Positions 20,722-32,043 of a DNA stretch of 64,000 nucleotides are shown piece after piece. Both the position numbers and the translations under genes were made by a program. Origin of the DNA: Burkholderiaceae bacterium (lineage in GTDB: Bacteria > Pseudomonadota > Gammaproteobacteria > Burkholderiales > Burkholderiaceae_A); NCBI GenBank assembly GCA_018401615.1, contig JAGYKN010000002.1, positions 32,862 through 96,861 of the forward strand, written 5' to 3'. The notes under the pieces were generated by a model that was not told where the DNA came from, ran no database searches, and was given only the letters and a program-made list of their open reading frames with translations. Every line of letters begins with the position of its first letter. Position 1 is the first letter of the stretch.

Positions 20722-22074
20722 TTAGACCTCGTCGGCCAGCATGGCCTCCAGGTAATGAATGGAGGTGCCGCCGTCGCGAAAGTGTGTGTCGCGCATCAGT
20801 TTTCGGTGCAGGGGAATGTTGGTCAGGATGCCCTCAACAACCATCTCAGACAGGGCAATGGTCATCCGGGCAATGGCCTGCTCCCGAGTGTCGCCATAAC
20901 TGATGATCTTGCCAATCATTGAGTCGTAGTGTGGCGGCACGACATAGCTGGCGTATGCATGTGAGTCAACCCGGATCCCCGGACCACCGGGCATGTGCCA
21001 GGCCAGGATGCGACCCGGCGATGGCGTGAAGCAAAAGGGGTCCTCTGCATTGATTCGACATTCAATGGCGTGGCCTTTGAAACGGACATCCTTCTGGCGA
21101 AGCCTTAGCCGCTCGCCGCTGGCCACTCGGATCTGTTCCTGGATGATGTCCAAGCCAGTGATGAGTTCTGTGACGGGATGCTCAACCTGGATGCGTGTGT
21201 TCATCTCGATGAAATAGAACTCCCCATTCTCGTAGAGGAACTCGATCGTGCCGGCGCCACGGTAGCCAATCTTCTTACAGGCCTCTGCGCATCGCGCGCC
21301 AACCCTGTCTCGGAGCTTTTCTGTGATGTGGGGCGCGGGCGCCTCCTCTAAGACCTTCTGGTGCCGACGCTGCATTGAACAATCGCGCTCACCGAGGTGA
21401 ATCACATTGCCGTGATGGTCGGCCATGATCTGGATCTCGATGTGCCGAGGGTTCTCTAGGAATTTCTCCATGTAGACCTCGGGATTGCCAAAGGCCGCCG
21501 CGGCCTCAGACCGGGTGGTGTGGACGGCATGGATGAGGGCGGCCTCTGTGTGGACCACCCGCATGCCACGACCACCCCCCCCGCCGGATGCCTTGATGAT
21601 CACGGGATAGCCGACGGCGCGGGCAGCCCGCACGATCTCCTTGGGGTCATCGGCAAGGGCACCCTCGGAGCCGGGCACGCAGGGCACGCCTGCTGCGATC
21701 ATGGCCCGCTTGGCGGCGACCTTGTCGCCCATCATTCGGATCACCTCGGGGGTTGGACCAATAAAGGTAAAGCCACTGCGCTCGACCCGCTCGGCGAAGT
21801 CGGCGTTTTCAGCGAGAAACCCGTATCCCGGGTGAATGGCCTCCGCATCGGTGACCTCAGCCGCTGCAATGATGGCCTGTATGTTGAGATAACTCTCACG
21901 CGAGGGGGCAGGCCCGATGCAGACCGATTCATCTGCCAGCCGGACATACTTTGCCTCTGTGTCTGCGGTGGAATGGACCACAACCGTCTTGATGCCAAGT
22001 TCTCGGCAGGCGCGCTGAATGCGCAGCGCAATCTCGCCGCGGTTCGCAATCAATACCTTCTCAAATAGCGGCAT
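20722..22074 (-). CDS. accC: Acetyl-CoA carboxylase, biotin carboxylase subunit
   Basis: [62 protein letters not shown]. Confidence 0.97.
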   Translation of the reverse strand: MPLFEKVLIANRGEIALRIQRACRELGIKTVVVHSTADTEAKYVRLADESVCIGPAPSRESYLNIQAIIAAAEVTDAEAIHPGYGFLAENADFAERVERSGFTFIGPTPEVIRMMGDKVAAKRAMIAAGVPCVPGSEGALADDPKEIVRAARAVGYPVIIKASGGGGGRGMRVVHTEAALIHAVHTTRSEAAAAFGNPEVYMEKFLENPRHIEIQIMADHHGNVIHLGERDCSMQRRHQKVLEEAPAPHITEKLRDRVGARCAEACKKIGYRGAGTIEFLYENGEFYFIEMNTRIQVEHPVTELITGLDIIQEQIRVASGERLRLRQKDVRFKGHAIECRINAEDPFCFTPSPGRILAWHMPGGPGIRVDSHAYASYVVPPHYDSMIGKIISYGDTREQAIARMTIALSEMVVEGILTNIPLHRKLMRDTHFRDGGTSIHYLEAMLADEV

Positions 22075-22086
22075 CTGGTGCTTGAC

Positions 22087-22563
22087 TCAGACGATGATAA
22101 AGAGCGGCTGACCAAACTCGACGGCCTGGCCGTTTTCGATGAGGATCTCCCTGACCAGGCCTGCCCGGTCTGAGGGAATCTCATTCATGAGCTTCATGGC
22201 CTCAATGACACCAAGGGTCTGACCGACGGCCACCGTGTCGCCCACATTGATAAAGGCGGCGGCCCCTGGCGCGGATGCCCGGTAGAAGGTGCCCACCATG
22301 GGTGAGCGAAATGCCTCGAGGGCTGGGGACTCGGGCTCGGCTGCTGCAACAGGCACGGCTGCTGCCGAATCCACCGAGACCCCGGATGGGCCTGTGCCCT
22401 GGGGTGGCTGGGCTGGGGAGGCCACTAAGGCTGGCGGGGGCTGCACCAGTGGGGGGCCGGATTTGACGATGCGCACCTTGCCCTCGCCCTCCGTGATCTC
22501 GAGCTCGGCAATGTTCGATTCAGCAACGAGGTCGATGAGGGTCTTAAGTTTTCTGAGATCCAT
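22087..22563 (-). CDS. accB: Acetyl-CoA carboxylase biotin carboxyl carrier protein
   Basis: [32 protein letters not shown]; Pro/Ala linker; biotinyl motif [11 protein letters not shown]. Confidence 0.95.
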   Translation of the reverse strand: MDLRKLKTLIDLVAESNIAELEITEGEGKVRIVKSGPPLVQPPPALVASPAQPPQGTGPSGVSVDSAAAVPVAAAEPESPALEAFRSPMVGTFYRASAPGAAAFINVGDTVAVGQTLGVIEAMKLMNEIPSDRAGLVREILIENGQAVEFGQPLFIIV

Positions 22564-23038
22564 GGGGTCTCCCGTCGAGTTGACCAATGAGGAATGACAG
22601 ACCAGCGTCGTAGCCCTGAGGACCGAGGCCACAGATCACGGCTTGGGCCAAGTCTGAAAAATAAGATTGATGACGAAAGGGCTCTCGGCGGTGAACATTT
22701 GAGAGGTGCACCTCGACAAATGGGATCTTAACGGCCGCAAAGGCATCTCGAAGGGCCACGCTGGTGTGGGTGAAGGCGGCTGGGTTGATCACAATTCCCG
22801 CAACCGACTGATCCAGGGCCTGTTGGACCAGGTCGATGAGCGCACCCTCGTGGTTGCTCTGATGGCAGACCAGTCGGACGCCCTTTGCCTGAGCCAGGGT
22901 CTGCAGCGATGCATTGATGTCCTCGAGGGTCGCAAGCCCGTAGAGGCCGGGCTCGCGCTGACCGAGCAGATTGAGGTTTGGCCCATGGAGGACCCAAAAG
23001 AGGGGAGAGTGCGTCACTGTCAGCGCCAAAGAGTCCAC
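22544..23038 (-). CDS. aroQ: 3-dehydroquinate dehydratase, type II
   Basis: [58 protein letters not shown] start assumed. Confidence 0.93.
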   Translation of the reverse strand: MDSLALTVTHSPLFWVLHGPNLNLLGQREPGLYGLATLEDINASLQTLAQAKGVRLVCHQSNHEGALIDLVQQALDQSVAGIVINPAAFTHTSVALRDAFAAVKIPFVEVHLSNVHRREPFRHQSYFSDLAQAVICGLGPQGYDAGLSFLIGQLDGRPHGSQKT

Positions 23039-23073
23039 GAGGGCCAGATTGTAACCGATGGCTTAATTTCGCC

Positions 23074-23607
23074 CTACTGACCCTCTTTTAGCCAGCTTCT
23101 GAGCTCTTCCTCTTTGATCCTACCGAGCTTCTGATGGCGAACAACCCCCTTCTGATCGATGACCACGGTAAAGGGAAGGGCGTCGATCTTGGCCCCGAGT
23201 CGCTTGGCCAGGTCCGTTCCGGCTGCGCCGACCAGCAAGATTGGGTAGCTGATCTGATGTTGCTCGAGGAAGTTTTTGACATTGCTCGGGGAATCGACTG
23301 CCAGTCCGATGACATTGGCCCGCTCGGGTGAGAAGTCCTTGTGGACCCTTGAGAGTTCAGGCATCTCCTCGATGCACGGGGCGCACCAGGTGGCCCAGAA
23401 ATTGATGACAGTCAGGGGTCCGCGGTGGGCTGCCACCGGCGTGGTCTGAGTCTTGCCGTCGAGCATCTGCGGGTATTGGAGTTCAAAGACCCAATTTGCC
23501 GGGGGCACATCGGTCTTTGGGGCGGCTCGCCAGTAGCCCAGGCCGGCTCCGGCGAGGAGGGCCAGGACGAGCACACTGATCCAGATGAGGTGACTGCGGC
23601 GGGTCAT
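23074..23607 (-). CDS. TlpA family thiol:disulfide reductase
   Basis: N-terminal TM; TVINFWATWCAPCIEEMPELSRV. Confidence 0.92.
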   Translation of the reverse strand: MTRRSHLIWISVLVLALLAGAGLGYWRAAPKTDVPPANWVFELQYPQMLDGKTQTTPVAAHRGPLTVINFWATWCAPCIEEMPELSRVHKDFSPERANVIGLAVDSPSNVKNFLEQHQISYPILLVGAAGTDLAKRLGAKIDALPFTVVIDQKGVVRHQKLGRIKEEELRSWLKEGQ

Positions 23608-24158
23608 GGCAATGCCTCTAGAGATTGTCGATGGATGGCCCCTGCGTGGCGGAGGGCACTGACATCATCGGTGACCCTCACGACCACTGTCTCATTCTCC
23701 CATGTGAAGACAAGGGCCTCGTCTGGGCCGCGATGGCCTGCCCGACCCGGCCACTGCGTGGCCTGGGCATCGATTCCCTGGTTCACGAGAAACATTCCCA
23801 ACTCCTTGGAACTGCTGGCCCTGCAGATGAGGTGCAGGCCCGAGTGGTCGGTGGCGGTGCCATTGACCACGGCCCCGCCAATCCATGGCTCAAAGGGCTC
23901 GAGCAGCGCCATGAGGCGGCGGGCCACCCCCCGCAGATGGCTCAGCCGAAGCGGCTGGGTCTGCGCGTGGTAGAGGGCAAGGTGGGCACGAACGGCGTCT
24001 TCAACCTGGGCATTTGAGGGCAGGTCTTCTCGGGCAATGCGACGGCCACGCCCACCGGTCATGTTGTCGTAAGCCTTGCGTTTGGCCTGCTCGTAACTGA
24101 GGCCCTCATCGGCAATCAATTGAGCAGCAGAGGCGGCGATTTCATCTCGGATTCCCAT
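23604..24158 (-). CDS. Conserved protein of unknown function next to mpl
   Basis: MGIRDEIAASAAQLIADEGLSYEQAKRKAYDNM...; 4-bp overlap with the TlpA gene; start trimmed from ORF 23604..24260. Confidence 0.75.
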   Translation of the reverse strand: MGIRDEIAASAAQLIADEGLSYEQAKRKAYDNMTGGRGRRIAREDLPSNAQVEDAVRAHLALYHAQTQPLRLSHLRGVARRLMALLEPFEPWIGGAVVNGTATDHSGLHLICRASSSKELGMFLVNQGIDAQATQWPGRAGHRGPDEALVFTWENETVVVRVTDDVSALRHAGAIHRQSLEALP

Positions 24159-24192
24159 GATCGCCTGATTATGCCGCTGGCTACAATGGACC

Positions 24193-25581
24193 ATGCACAT
24201 CCACATCATTGGCATCTGCGGGACCTTCATGGGTGGCTTGGCCCAGATTGCCAAGTCCATGGGTCATCGGGTCACGGGCTGTGATGCCCAGGTCTACCCC
24301 CCGATGAGCGATCAACTCAGTGCGGCTGGGATCGAGTTGGTGGAGGGGTTTGAGGTCGACCAGCTCGCACTCAAGCCAGATCTCTGGGTGGTGGGCAATG
24401 TCGCCCGACGGGGACTGCCGCTCATTGAGGCCCTCTTAAACGGCCGCCACGAGATGGTCTCCGGGCCGGAATGGATGGCCCGTCACCTCCTTGGCGATCG
24501 CAAGGTGGTTGCGGTCTCCGGCACCCACGGCAAGACCACCACCAGTTCGCTGCTGGCCTGGCTCTTGGAGCACGGGGGGCTGGCCCCCGGCTTCTTGATC
24601 GGTGGTGTGCCAGAGGATTTCGGCTGCTCGGCTCGACCAGGAAACCCCGGGGGCTGCTTTGTCATCGAGGCTGACGAATACGACACCGCCTTTTTCGATA
24701 AACGCTCAAAACTCCTCCACTATCGCGCGCAGGTCGCCATCCTCAACAACCTCGAGTTTGATCACGCCGATATCTTTGCCGACCTCGATGCCATCGAGAC
24801 ACAGTTCCACCACTGGATTCGAACCCTTCCCTCTGAGGGACGCCTGATTGTGAATGGCGAGGCGCAGGCCCTTGAACGTGTTCTCAGGCGGGGCTGCTGG
24901 ACGCCTGTGACGCGTTTCATGGACCCAACAGGATGGTCCGTGGGCGAGACGGCCATGGCATCAAACGGCATGGAGTCGTTTGACGTGTTGAGGGCTGGTG
25001 AGGTGGTGGCCCAGGCGCACAGCCCGTTGTGGGGTCGGCACAATCGTCTCAACGCACTGGCCGCGTTGCTGGCGGCGCAGGCCTGTGGCGTGGCGCCAGC
25101 AACCGCCTTAGAGGGGCTCTCGTTGTTCAAGGGCGTCAAGCGGCGCATGCAGCGCCGCGGCATTGCCAACGGTGTGGTGGTCTACGACGACTTTGCCCAC
25201 CACCCGAGCGCCATCGCCACCACCATTGCGGGTCTGATGCCCCAGGTCCCTGCTGGTGGCAGGTTGTTGGCCGTGTTGGAGCCTCGCTCCAACACCATGA
25301 AGATGGGCGTCATGCGGCAGAAATTGGCTGCCTCACTGACGGCGGCCGATCTTGTTTTTGGCTACTCGGGCAGCCTTGACTGGCCCCTCGAGGAGGCCCT
25401 TGCCGCCCTGGGACCCCGCGCCCGGGTCTCAGATCGCCTCGATGACATCGTTGGCCAGGTGGCCCTTGAGGCCCGACCCAATGATGTGGTCTTGGTCATG
25501 AGCAATGGCGGCTTTGGTGGGATCCACAGCCGGCTGCTCGATGCCCTCAGCGCCTTCGGGCGGCCTGAGGACCGCGCGTGA
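24193..25581 (+). CDS. mpl: UDP-N-acetylmuramate:L-alanyl-gamma-D-glutamyl-meso-diaminopimelate ligase
   Basis: MHIHIIGICGTFMGGLAQIAKSMGHRVTGCDAQVYPPMSDQL; VSGTHGKTTTSSLLAWLLE. Confidence 0.95.
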   Translation: MHIHIIGICGTFMGGLAQIAKSMGHRVTGCDAQVYPPMSDQLSAAGIELVEGFEVDQLALKPDLWVVGNVARRGLPLIEALLNGRHEMVSGPEWMARHLLGDRKVVAVSGTHGKTTTSSLLAWLLEHGGLAPGFLIGGVPEDFGCSARPGNPGGCFVIEADEYDTAFFDKRSKLLHYRAQVAILNNLEFDHADIFADLDAIETQFHHWIRTLPSEGRLIVNGEAQALERVLRRGCWTPVTRFMDPTGWSVGETAMASNGMESFDVLRAGEVVAQAHSPLWGRHNRLNALAALLAAQACGVAPATALEGLSLFKGVKRRMQRRGIANGVVVYDDFAHHPSAIATTIAGLMPQVPAGGRLLAVLEPRSNTMKMGVMRQKLAASLTAADLVFGYSGSLDWPLEEALAALGPRARVSDRLDDIVGQVALEARPNDVVLVMSNGGFGGIHSRLLDALSAFGRPEDRA

Positions 25582-28436
25582 ATGTTTTCTTTGAAGAGTC
25601 TGGCGCCTTTAAGACGGCCTGCGTCCTGAGTAAGGCCCAGGCGAGTCTGCAGGTCTGTCTGCCATCTGGGCGGCGACTCAAACTCAAGGCCAATCAGATT
25701 CTCCTGAGTTTTGAGCAGGCCGATCTGGACGGCTTTATGGCAGAGGCCCAGCAGGTCGCTGGCGGGTTGGAGCCTGACTTTCTCTGGGACTGCGCCCCGA
25801 CAGAGGAGTTTTCGGCCAACGCCTTTGCCCGGGAAGTCTTTGGTGAGGGCGTGCGCCCAGTCGATGAGGCTGGCCTGATGCTGGCGCTGCACGGCGCGCC
25901 CATGCACTTTTACAAGAAGGGGCGGGGGGTCTATCGGTCAGCACCCGCAGAGGCGCTTGAGGCTGCCCGAGCCAGTGCCGCAAAGAAGCAACAACGACAG
26001 GCCGAGCAGGCACTGCTCGAGTCAGAACTCATGGCTGGCCGGGCCCCAAGAGACTTTGCCGATCAGGCCCTGCGGCTGTTGGTCTCACCAGACAAACAAT
26101 CCATTGCATGGAAGGCGCTTGAGGCGGTTGCCCACGAGCGCCAGCAGGCCCCTGCTCGACTGCTCCTTGAGATGGGGGTCATCCCAACCGCCTATGCACT
26201 CCATCGCGCGCGGTTTGTCTCAGAGTGCTTCCCAAAGGGGGTCGAGCCCCACCTCACTGAGGCCGAGGCCTCCCAGACGACATTGGCGTTGGACCAACTC
26301 CTAACGGCCCTGCCAAAGGCGGCAGCAGCCATCTACTCCATTGATGACGTGGCCACCACTGAGGTGGACGACGGTTTTTCTCTCGAGTCATTGGAGCAGG
26401 GTGGTTGGCGGGTTGGGATACACATTGCAGCGCCTGGGCTCTTGTTTTCTCCCGAGAGTGAGTTGGCGCAGCGTGCTCGAGAGCGGGCCTCCACGGCCTA
26501 CTTCCCGGGTGAGAAGTTCACCATGCTGGCCGGGCCGCTCATTGAGTTGGCCTCGCTCAACGAGGGCCGGTGGGTCCCGGCAATCTCGCTTTATGTTGAG
26601 TTTGATGCCCAAGGCGCTCGGCAGAAGCACATCAGTCGTGCAGAGCAGGTCTGGGTGGCGAAAAATATCCGCCACGGGCCATGGGAGGCGGCCTTGGAGT
26701 TGGCCCCTGAGTCGGCCCCTGAGGCGGCCCCTGAGGAGCCCATGACAGTCACACCGGAGGGCGAGCTGCCCTGGTCTGGCCTGCCCGTCCTCCTGCAGCT
26801 TGCCCGGGGTCTGCGGGCAGCCCGTGAGGTGGTCAGAGGTCGGCCAGAGCCCACTGGACGGACAGACTTCTCAGTGGGGGTGACGTGGGCTGTCGATGAG
26901 ATGGAGGCGATTGCGCTTGGTCATGGGCAGGCCACCTTGGGCCTGCGAACCAGGGGCTCGCCGGTCGATGTCCTGGTCTCGGAGTTCATGATTCTCACCA
27001 ATGTCATCTGGGGTGAGACGCTTGCCCTGGGGCAGTTGCCCGGCATCTATCGATGCCAATCGATGGGCCGGGTCCGAATGCAGACCCAGCCAGGCCCTCA
27101 TCAGGGTCTGGGTGTCTCGCACTATGCCTGGTCGTCGTCGCCCCTGCGCCGCTACTCAGACCTTCTGAATCAGTGGCAGCTCTTGTCGATTCTGGGCCAC
27201 GGTCGTGCTGCCTATAAAAGCGGGGATGCAGAACTCTTTGCAGACCTCGCCCACTTTGAGGCCCGTTACGACCGATATGCAGAGTTTCAATCGCTCATGG
27301 AGCGTTATTGGAGCCTTCGTTGGTTGGGCCAACAGGCGGGCTGCCCTGGTGAGTCTTGGGTGATTGCGCCTGCCGCCCCCCCGCTGGTGATGACGGCTGT
27401 GGCAACCCGACAGGAGGGCCTCTTTCGGCTGCGGGCCGCCCCGATTGTCTGCCGCCTGGCAGGGTGGGAAAGCCTCTCACCCGGCACAGAGGTGGAGGTG
27501 AGCCTGCTCAGGGCCGACGCCCTGGAGGTGAGCCTAGAGGCCAGGGCGATCAGGGTGATTGCGACAGCGAGTCTGGATCAATACGCAGTGCTTGGAGACC
27601 CGATCAGTCATAGCCTGAGCCCCCTGATCCATCAGCAATTTGCAGAGCAGGCCGATGAGGCCATGCAGTACAACGCCCTCGAGGTGCCACTGGCTGATCT
27701 CGCGAGTCGACTCGATGCCCTTGCTGCTCAGGGGTATCGGGGCCTCAACCTCACGGTTCCCTTAAAGGAGGCCGCATTCCAGAGGCTGCGCGAGCTCGGA
27801 TGCCCGCTCTCTGAGCGGGCGCTTCAGGCAGAGGCCATCAACACGCTCATAAGAGGCGAGCATGGTTGGGAGGGTGACAACACCGATGGCGTGGGGCTTG
27901 TCCGAGACATGGCGCGGCTGCTGGGATGCGAGCGGCTTGCCGGGCGATCGATCTTGCTCATTGGCGCGGGGGGAGCGGCCCGTGGCGTCATTGGCCCCCT
28001 GCTCTTGGCAGGTGCTGGCCCAATCTGGATTGCCAATCGGGGACTCGAGCGGGCAATGGCCGTGGCCCAGGGGCATGCCCCCGACGCCGTGCGGGCGTCG
28101 TCGCTCGATGCATTGGCCCCTGGGGCTCAATCGCTGCGCCCGTTTGCGCCGGACATCATCGTCAACGCAACATCGGCAAGCCTGCAAGGGGAGTCGCTTC
28201 TGGTGGACCCGGCTTTGTTTGTCGGTGCGCAGTTGGTTCTAGACATGATGTATGGCGCCGGCCTGACACCATTCTTAGTGGCCGCCCGGGATGCCGGTGC
28301 CCCGCGGCTGGCCGATGGATTGGGGATGCTGGTTGAGCAGGCTGCCGAGGGCTTTTTTCTCTGGAGGGGAAAGCGCCCGGAGACCGCGCCGGTGTTGGAA
28401 CGCCTCCGATCGCGACTCGAGAATGCCGATCAATGA
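25578..28436 (+). CDS. Fusion protein: RNB-domain (RNase II family) ribonuclease + shikimate dehydrogenase AroE
   Basis: Single 952-aa ORF: N-terminal ~660 aa RNB protein (IYSIDDVATTEVDDGFSLE... SHYAWSSSPLRRYSDLLNQWQLL) followed in frame by DQYAVLGDPISHSLSPLIHQQFAEQ...LNLTVPLKEAAF...DNTDGVGL...ILLIGAGGAARGV...DMMYGAGLTPFLVAARDAGA (AroE). Confidence 0.9.
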   Translation: MNVFFEESGAFKTACVLSKAQASLQVCLPSGRRLKLKANQILLSFEQADLDGFMAEAQQVAGGLEPDFLWDCAPTEEFSANAFAREVFGEGVRPVDEAGLMLALHGAPMHFYKKGRGVYRSAPAEALEAARASAAKKQQRQAEQALLESELMAGRAPRDFADQALRLLVSPDKQSIAWKALEAVAHERQQAPARLLLEMGVIPTAYALHRARFVSECFPKGVEPHLTEAEASQTTLALDQLLTALPKAAAAIYSIDDVATTEVDDGFSLESLEQGGWRVGIHIAAPGLLFSPESELAQRARERASTAYFPGEKFTMLAGPLIELASLNEGRWVPAISLYVEFDAQGARQKHISRAEQVWVAKNIRHGPWEAALELAPESAPEAAPEEPMTVTPEGELPWSGLPVLLQLARGLRAAREVVRGRPEPTGRTDFSVGVTWAVDEMEAIALGHGQATLGLRTRGSPVDVLVSEFMILTNVIWGETLALGQLPGIYRCQSMGRVRMQTQPGPHQGLGVSHYAWSSSPLRRYSDLLNQWQLLSILGHGRAAYKSGDAELFADLAHFEARYDRYAEFQSLMERYWSLRWLGQQAGCPGESWVIAPAAPPLVMTAVATRQEGLFRLRAAPIVCRLAGWESLSPGTEVEVSLLRADALEVSLEARAIRVIATASLDQYAVLGDPISHSLSPLIHQQFAEQADEAMQYNALEVPLADLASRLDALAAQGYRGLNLTVPLKEAAFQRLRELGCPLSERALQAEAINTLIRGEHGWEGDNTDGVGLVRDMARLLGCERLAGRSILLIGAGGAARGVIGPLLLAGAGPIWIANRGLERAMAVAQGHAPDAVRASSLDALAPGAQSLRPFAPDIIVNATSASLQGESLLVDPALFVGAQLVLDMMYGAGLTPFLVAARDAGAPRLADGLGMLVEQAAEGFFLWRGKRPETAPVLERLRSRLENADQ
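26703..26738 (+). repeat. 3 x 12-bp tandem repeat inside RNB coding region
   Basis: GCCCCTGAGTCG GCCCCTGAGGCG GCCCCTGAGGAG, encoding APES APEA APEE. Confidence 0.85.
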
Positions 28437-29905
28437 GGGTGGTCAACACAACTGCCCAGATGCGAGACCCCGAGGCTGGTCCCCATGCATTGGAGGAGAT
28501 CCAGTCCCTCTTTCATCGATTCCGAGTCGAGACTGACCTGGTTCACCGGGAGCAGTTGGCGGGCGATGAGTCACGCCGAGGGTTGGTCGAGCAGTTGGTG
28601 GCCAGGCAGCAGCTGGCCTCACTGATGCCGAAGGTCCGCGACCTCCATGTTGCGGACATGGCGTATGTCTTAGAGGGTCTGCCGCTTGAGCAGCGCATGC
28701 TGATCTGGTCATTGGTGCCCGATGCCCTTCATGCCAACGTCATGGTGGAGCTCGGTGAGCCTGTCCGGGCCAGTCTCATCGAGCGAATGAGCCGAGAGGC
28801 CCTCTTGCACATGGCGCAGGGTCTGGACACAGACGACCTCGCCGCCATGGCGGCCGAATTGCCCGCAGATGTGGTCGAGCGCGTTCGGCAGGGTCTGACC
28901 ATCGAGGAGCGTGAGCAACTGCGCACAGCGATGTCGTACCCCGAGGACACCGTTGGGGCGCGAATGGATTTTGAGATGGTCACGATCCGAGATGACGTCA
29001 CCCTTGAGGTGGTCCTGCGCTACCTCCGACGCTTTGACGATTTGCCGGACCACACCGATCAAGTCTTTGTTGTGGATCGCAAGGAGACACTACAAGGCGG
29101 GCTTCCCATCACGAGACTGCTGGTCCACGAGCCCGAGACCCTTGTGGCCGATGTGATGTGTCGTGATGTCCTCTCGCTCAATGTCTTTGATGAGGCCATC
29201 GATGCTGCCCAGGCCTTCCAGCGCTATGACCTGGTCTCTGCTCCCGTGGTCGATGAGACTGGTCGGCTGGTGGGTCGCCTGACCGTCTCCGAGGTTGTGG
29301 ACGTGATCCAGGAGGAGAGCGGAGCCGATGTCCTCGCGCAGGCGGGGCTTCGCGAGGAGGAGGATCTCTTTGCCTCGGTCTGGGCCTCTGCTCGAAATCG
29401 CTGGCTCTGGCTGGCACTCAACCTGTGCACGGCCTTTTTTGCCTCCAGGGTCATCGGCGCCTTTGAGGGCACGATCGAGCGTGTGGTGGCCCTGGCTGCC
29501 CTCATGCCAATTGTGGCGGGCATTGCCGGAAACTCTGGCAACCAGACCATGACCCTCTTTATTCGCTCATTGGCCATGGGCCAGGTCAATGCCTCGAATG
29601 TGCGGCGGCTTCTGGCCAAAGAGCTCTCGATTGCGGGGCTCAATGGACTCGTCTGGGGCGCTGTGGCGGGCGGGTTTGCCTGGCTGCTCTACGCCGACAC
29701 GCCCCATGGACCCCTCCTGGGCCTGGTCATGGTCTTGGCCATTATTTTGAATTTGTTGCTCGGCGCCCTTGTTGGGGTGCTCGTGCCGCTCACGCTGGAT
29801 CGAATGGGCCGAGACCCCGCCATGGGCTCGTCGGTCTTGCTCACCTTTACCACCGACTCGATGGGTTTTCTCTTCTTTTTGGGCCTGGCGACCCTTTTAT
29901 TCTGA
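28433..29905 (+). CDS. mgtE: Magnesium transporter MgtE
   Basis: MgtE N domain, CBS pair, [71 protein letters not shown]. Confidence 0.95.
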   Translation: MRVVNTTAQMRDPEAGPHALEEIQSLFHRFRVETDLVHREQLAGDESRRGLVEQLVARQQLASLMPKVRDLHVADMAYVLEGLPLEQRMLIWSLVPDALHANVMVELGEPVRASLIERMSREALLHMAQGLDTDDLAAMAAELPADVVERVRQGLTIEEREQLRTAMSYPEDTVGARMDFEMVTIRDDVTLEVVLRYLRRFDDLPDHTDQVFVVDRKETLQGGLPITRLLVHEPETLVADVMCRDVLSLNVFDEAIDAAQAFQRYDLVSAPVVDETGRLVGRLTVSEVVDVIQEESGADVLAQAGLREEEDLFASVWASARNRWLWLALNLCTAFFASRVIGAFEGTIERVVALAALMPIVAGIAGNSGNQTMTLFIRSLAMGQVNASNVRRLLAKELSIAGLNGLVWGAVAGGFAWLLYADTPHGPLLGLVMVLAIILNLLLGALVGVLVPLTLDRMGRDPAMGSSVLLTFTTDSMGFLFFLGLATLLF

Positions 29906-30379
29906 AGTGGCCTGCCAGGTGCCGCTGCGTCCCCCCGACTTTTCCAGCAGGCGCACATCGGTGATCACCATGCCGCGATCGATTGCCTTGACCATGTCAT
30001 AGACCGTGAGCAGTCCGACCTGGACCGCGGTCAGTGCCTCCATCTCGACACCCGTCTTGCCGGTGAGGCCCACGGTGGCCGTGCAGCGCACAGCCACCTC
30101 GGATGGCTCGCAGGCCAACTCGACCGCCACCTTGGTGATGGCCAATGGGTGGCACAGTGGGATCAGGTCGCTGGTCTTCTTGGCGGCCTGAATGGCGGCG
30201 ATCCGTGCAACAGCCAAGACATCGCCCTTGGCAGCCTCGCCGCGCTGAATCACCGAGAGTGTCTGCGGCTTCATCCGAATCAGGCCCGTGGCGGTGGCCT
30301 CTCGGGCGGTGTCGTTTTTCTCGCCGACATTGACCATGTGGGCCTGGCCGTGATCGTCAAAGTGTGTGAGTCCAGTCAT
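29897..30379 (-). CDS. moaC: Cyclic pyranopterin monophosphate synthase MoaC
   Basis: [69 protein letters not shown]. Confidence 0.96.
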   Translation of the reverse strand: MTGLTHFDDHGQAHMVNVGEKNDTAREATATGLIRMKPQTLSVIQRGEAAKGDVLAVARIAAIQAAKKTSDLIPLCHPLAITKVAVELACEPSEVAVRCTATVGLTGKTGVEMEALTAVQVGLLTVYDMVKAIDRGMVITDVRLLEKSGGRSGTWQATSE

Positions 30380-30398
30380 GGTGTCATCATAGAACGAG

Positions 30399-31994
30399 AT
30401 GGTTTATATCTCCCAGCCTCTGCATTTGCGCTGTCTGCTGCGCCTTGCCACCACAACAGCATGTCTAGCCGCTGTGGCCGTCTGCATGCTGGGTTGGGTG
30501 CCCCCTGCACAGGCTCAGGCCTCTGGCAATTTACCGGCGCTGGGTGAGGCCACTGTCGATGAACTCTCCCTGACGGCCGAGCGCCGTCTGGGTCGAAGCG
30601 TCTTTCATCAGATTCGGCGTGCAGGGGTGATTCTCGATGATCCCGAGCTTGAGGATTACCTGCAAGCCCAATCCTGGCGGCTATTGCAGACAGCCGTGGC
30701 CCAGGGGCAGTTGCTTGCCGGCACGAGTCTGCCGCCCGAGGCGTTTCGCCTGTTTGCCCTCAGGGATCGATCCATCAATGCCTTTGCCCTGCCGGGTGGT
30801 TACATCGGTGTCCACACGGGCCTGGTGATCCAGTCTCAGACCGAGTCCGAGTTGATGTCGGTGCTTGCCCACGAGATTGGCCATGTCACGCAACGCCATA
30901 TTTCTCGAATGATTGGTCAGCAGCGTCAGTCCACGGGCGTCATGATGGCAGCCGCCGTGCTTGCAGCCCTTGCCGCCTCTAGCAGCCCAGATGCTGCCAT
31001 GGGATTGCTCTCGCTTGGTCAGACGGTTGCCGTGCGGGATCAGCTCTCCTTTTCCAGAGACGCTGAACGTGAGGCCGACCGTGTGGGCCTCTCCCTGCTC
31101 GAGGGCGCAGGCTTTGATCCCCAGGGAATGCGGGCGCTGTTTGAGAGGCTCTCCAAGGCTTATCGATTCGCCGAGTCGGATGCTCCAGGATGGCTGAGAA
31201 CCCACCCCCTCACGACCGAACGGATCACCGATGTGGGGTCGCGTCTGCAGCTTCGGCCCCCCGCCACAGCTGTTGTGGATGCAATCGAGTTTGCTTGGTT
31301 ACAGATGCGGCTTCGGGTCCATCAGGATGCATCGGTCGATGGGCTGCGACGGATTGAGGCAGAGTGGGGAGCCGCCCTTGCGGCACCAGACCAGGCGGCC
31401 CCCCAGGACCGCGCAAGGCTGCTCTACGGGCTGGGCTGGGCTGCCCTGGCGGCCCGACAGGCAGACAAGGGCCTTCTCCTGGTCCAAGACCTGCTCAACA
31501 CCATTGGGGGACTCTCACCGCTTGAACAGGCCAGCCTGTCTCCCATGGCCGCCCGACTTGAGCAGGCCCTCCAGATGGCCAAAGGTCAGTGGTCTGTGGC
31601 CATTCGCCTTGGTGATCAAGTCTCCACCTCACATCCTCATTCAATCTCCAGCCGAATCATGATGCGAGAGGCAGGCCAATCGGCCATGGCGTCGGGTGCC
31701 CACAACGATGCGCTGGGCCGGGCACAGACCTACACCGCGGCATTCCCGCAAGACTTAGAGGGCTGGCGTCTGCTGGGCCGTTCGGCCGAGGCCTCGGGCC
31801 GCCCGGTGATCGCAAGCCTTGCCGCGGCCGAGGCTTATGCCTTGTTGGGGGCCTGGGCTGCCGCCATCGAGCAGCTCGAACGTGGCCGACGGCAACCAGA
31901 ATCTGACTTTCTCATTCTCTCGAAGATCGACGCGCGCCTGGCCACCTTTCGAACCGAGCTGCTAAACGAAAAGCCGCCGTCGCCTGCGCGTTGA
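30399..31994 (+). CDS. M48 family metalloprotease with TPR-like C-terminus (BepA/YfgC-like)
   Basis: Signal peptide; [43 protein letters not shown]. Confidence 0.9.
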   Translation: MVYISQPLHLRCLLRLATTTACLAAVAVCMLGWVPPAQAQASGNLPALGEATVDELSLTAERRLGRSVFHQIRRAGVILDDPELEDYLQAQSWRLLQTAVAQGQLLAGTSLPPEAFRLFALRDRSINAFALPGGYIGVHTGLVIQSQTESELMSVLAHEIGHVTQRHISRMIGQQRQSTGVMMAAAVLAALAASSSPDAAMGLLSLGQTVAVRDQLSFSRDAEREADRVGLSLLEGAGFDPQGMRALFERLSKAYRFAESDAPGWLRTHPLTTERITDVGSRLQLRPPATAVVDAIEFAWLQMRLRVHQDASVDGLRRIEAEWGAALAAPDQAAPQDRARLLYGLGWAALAARQADKGLLLVQDLLNTIGGLSPLEQASLSPMAARLEQALQMAKGQWSVAIRLGDQVSTSHPHSISSRIMMREAGQSAMASGAHNDALGRAQTYTAAFPQDLEGWRLLGRSAEASGRPVIASLAAAEAYALLGAWAAAIEQLERGRRQPESDFLILSKIDARLATFRTELLNEKPPSPAR

Positions 31995-32043
31995 TGGGCA
32001 GGGCAAGGGGGTGCCGTTTTTAGAGGTGTAAGAGGGCGGTGGT

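Noticed and set aside
19758-20903. 381-aa plus-strand ORF antisense to prmA/accC
   Set aside because: Lies opposite well-supported prmA and accC; protein has no recognisable motif and is typical of GC-rich antisense open frames.
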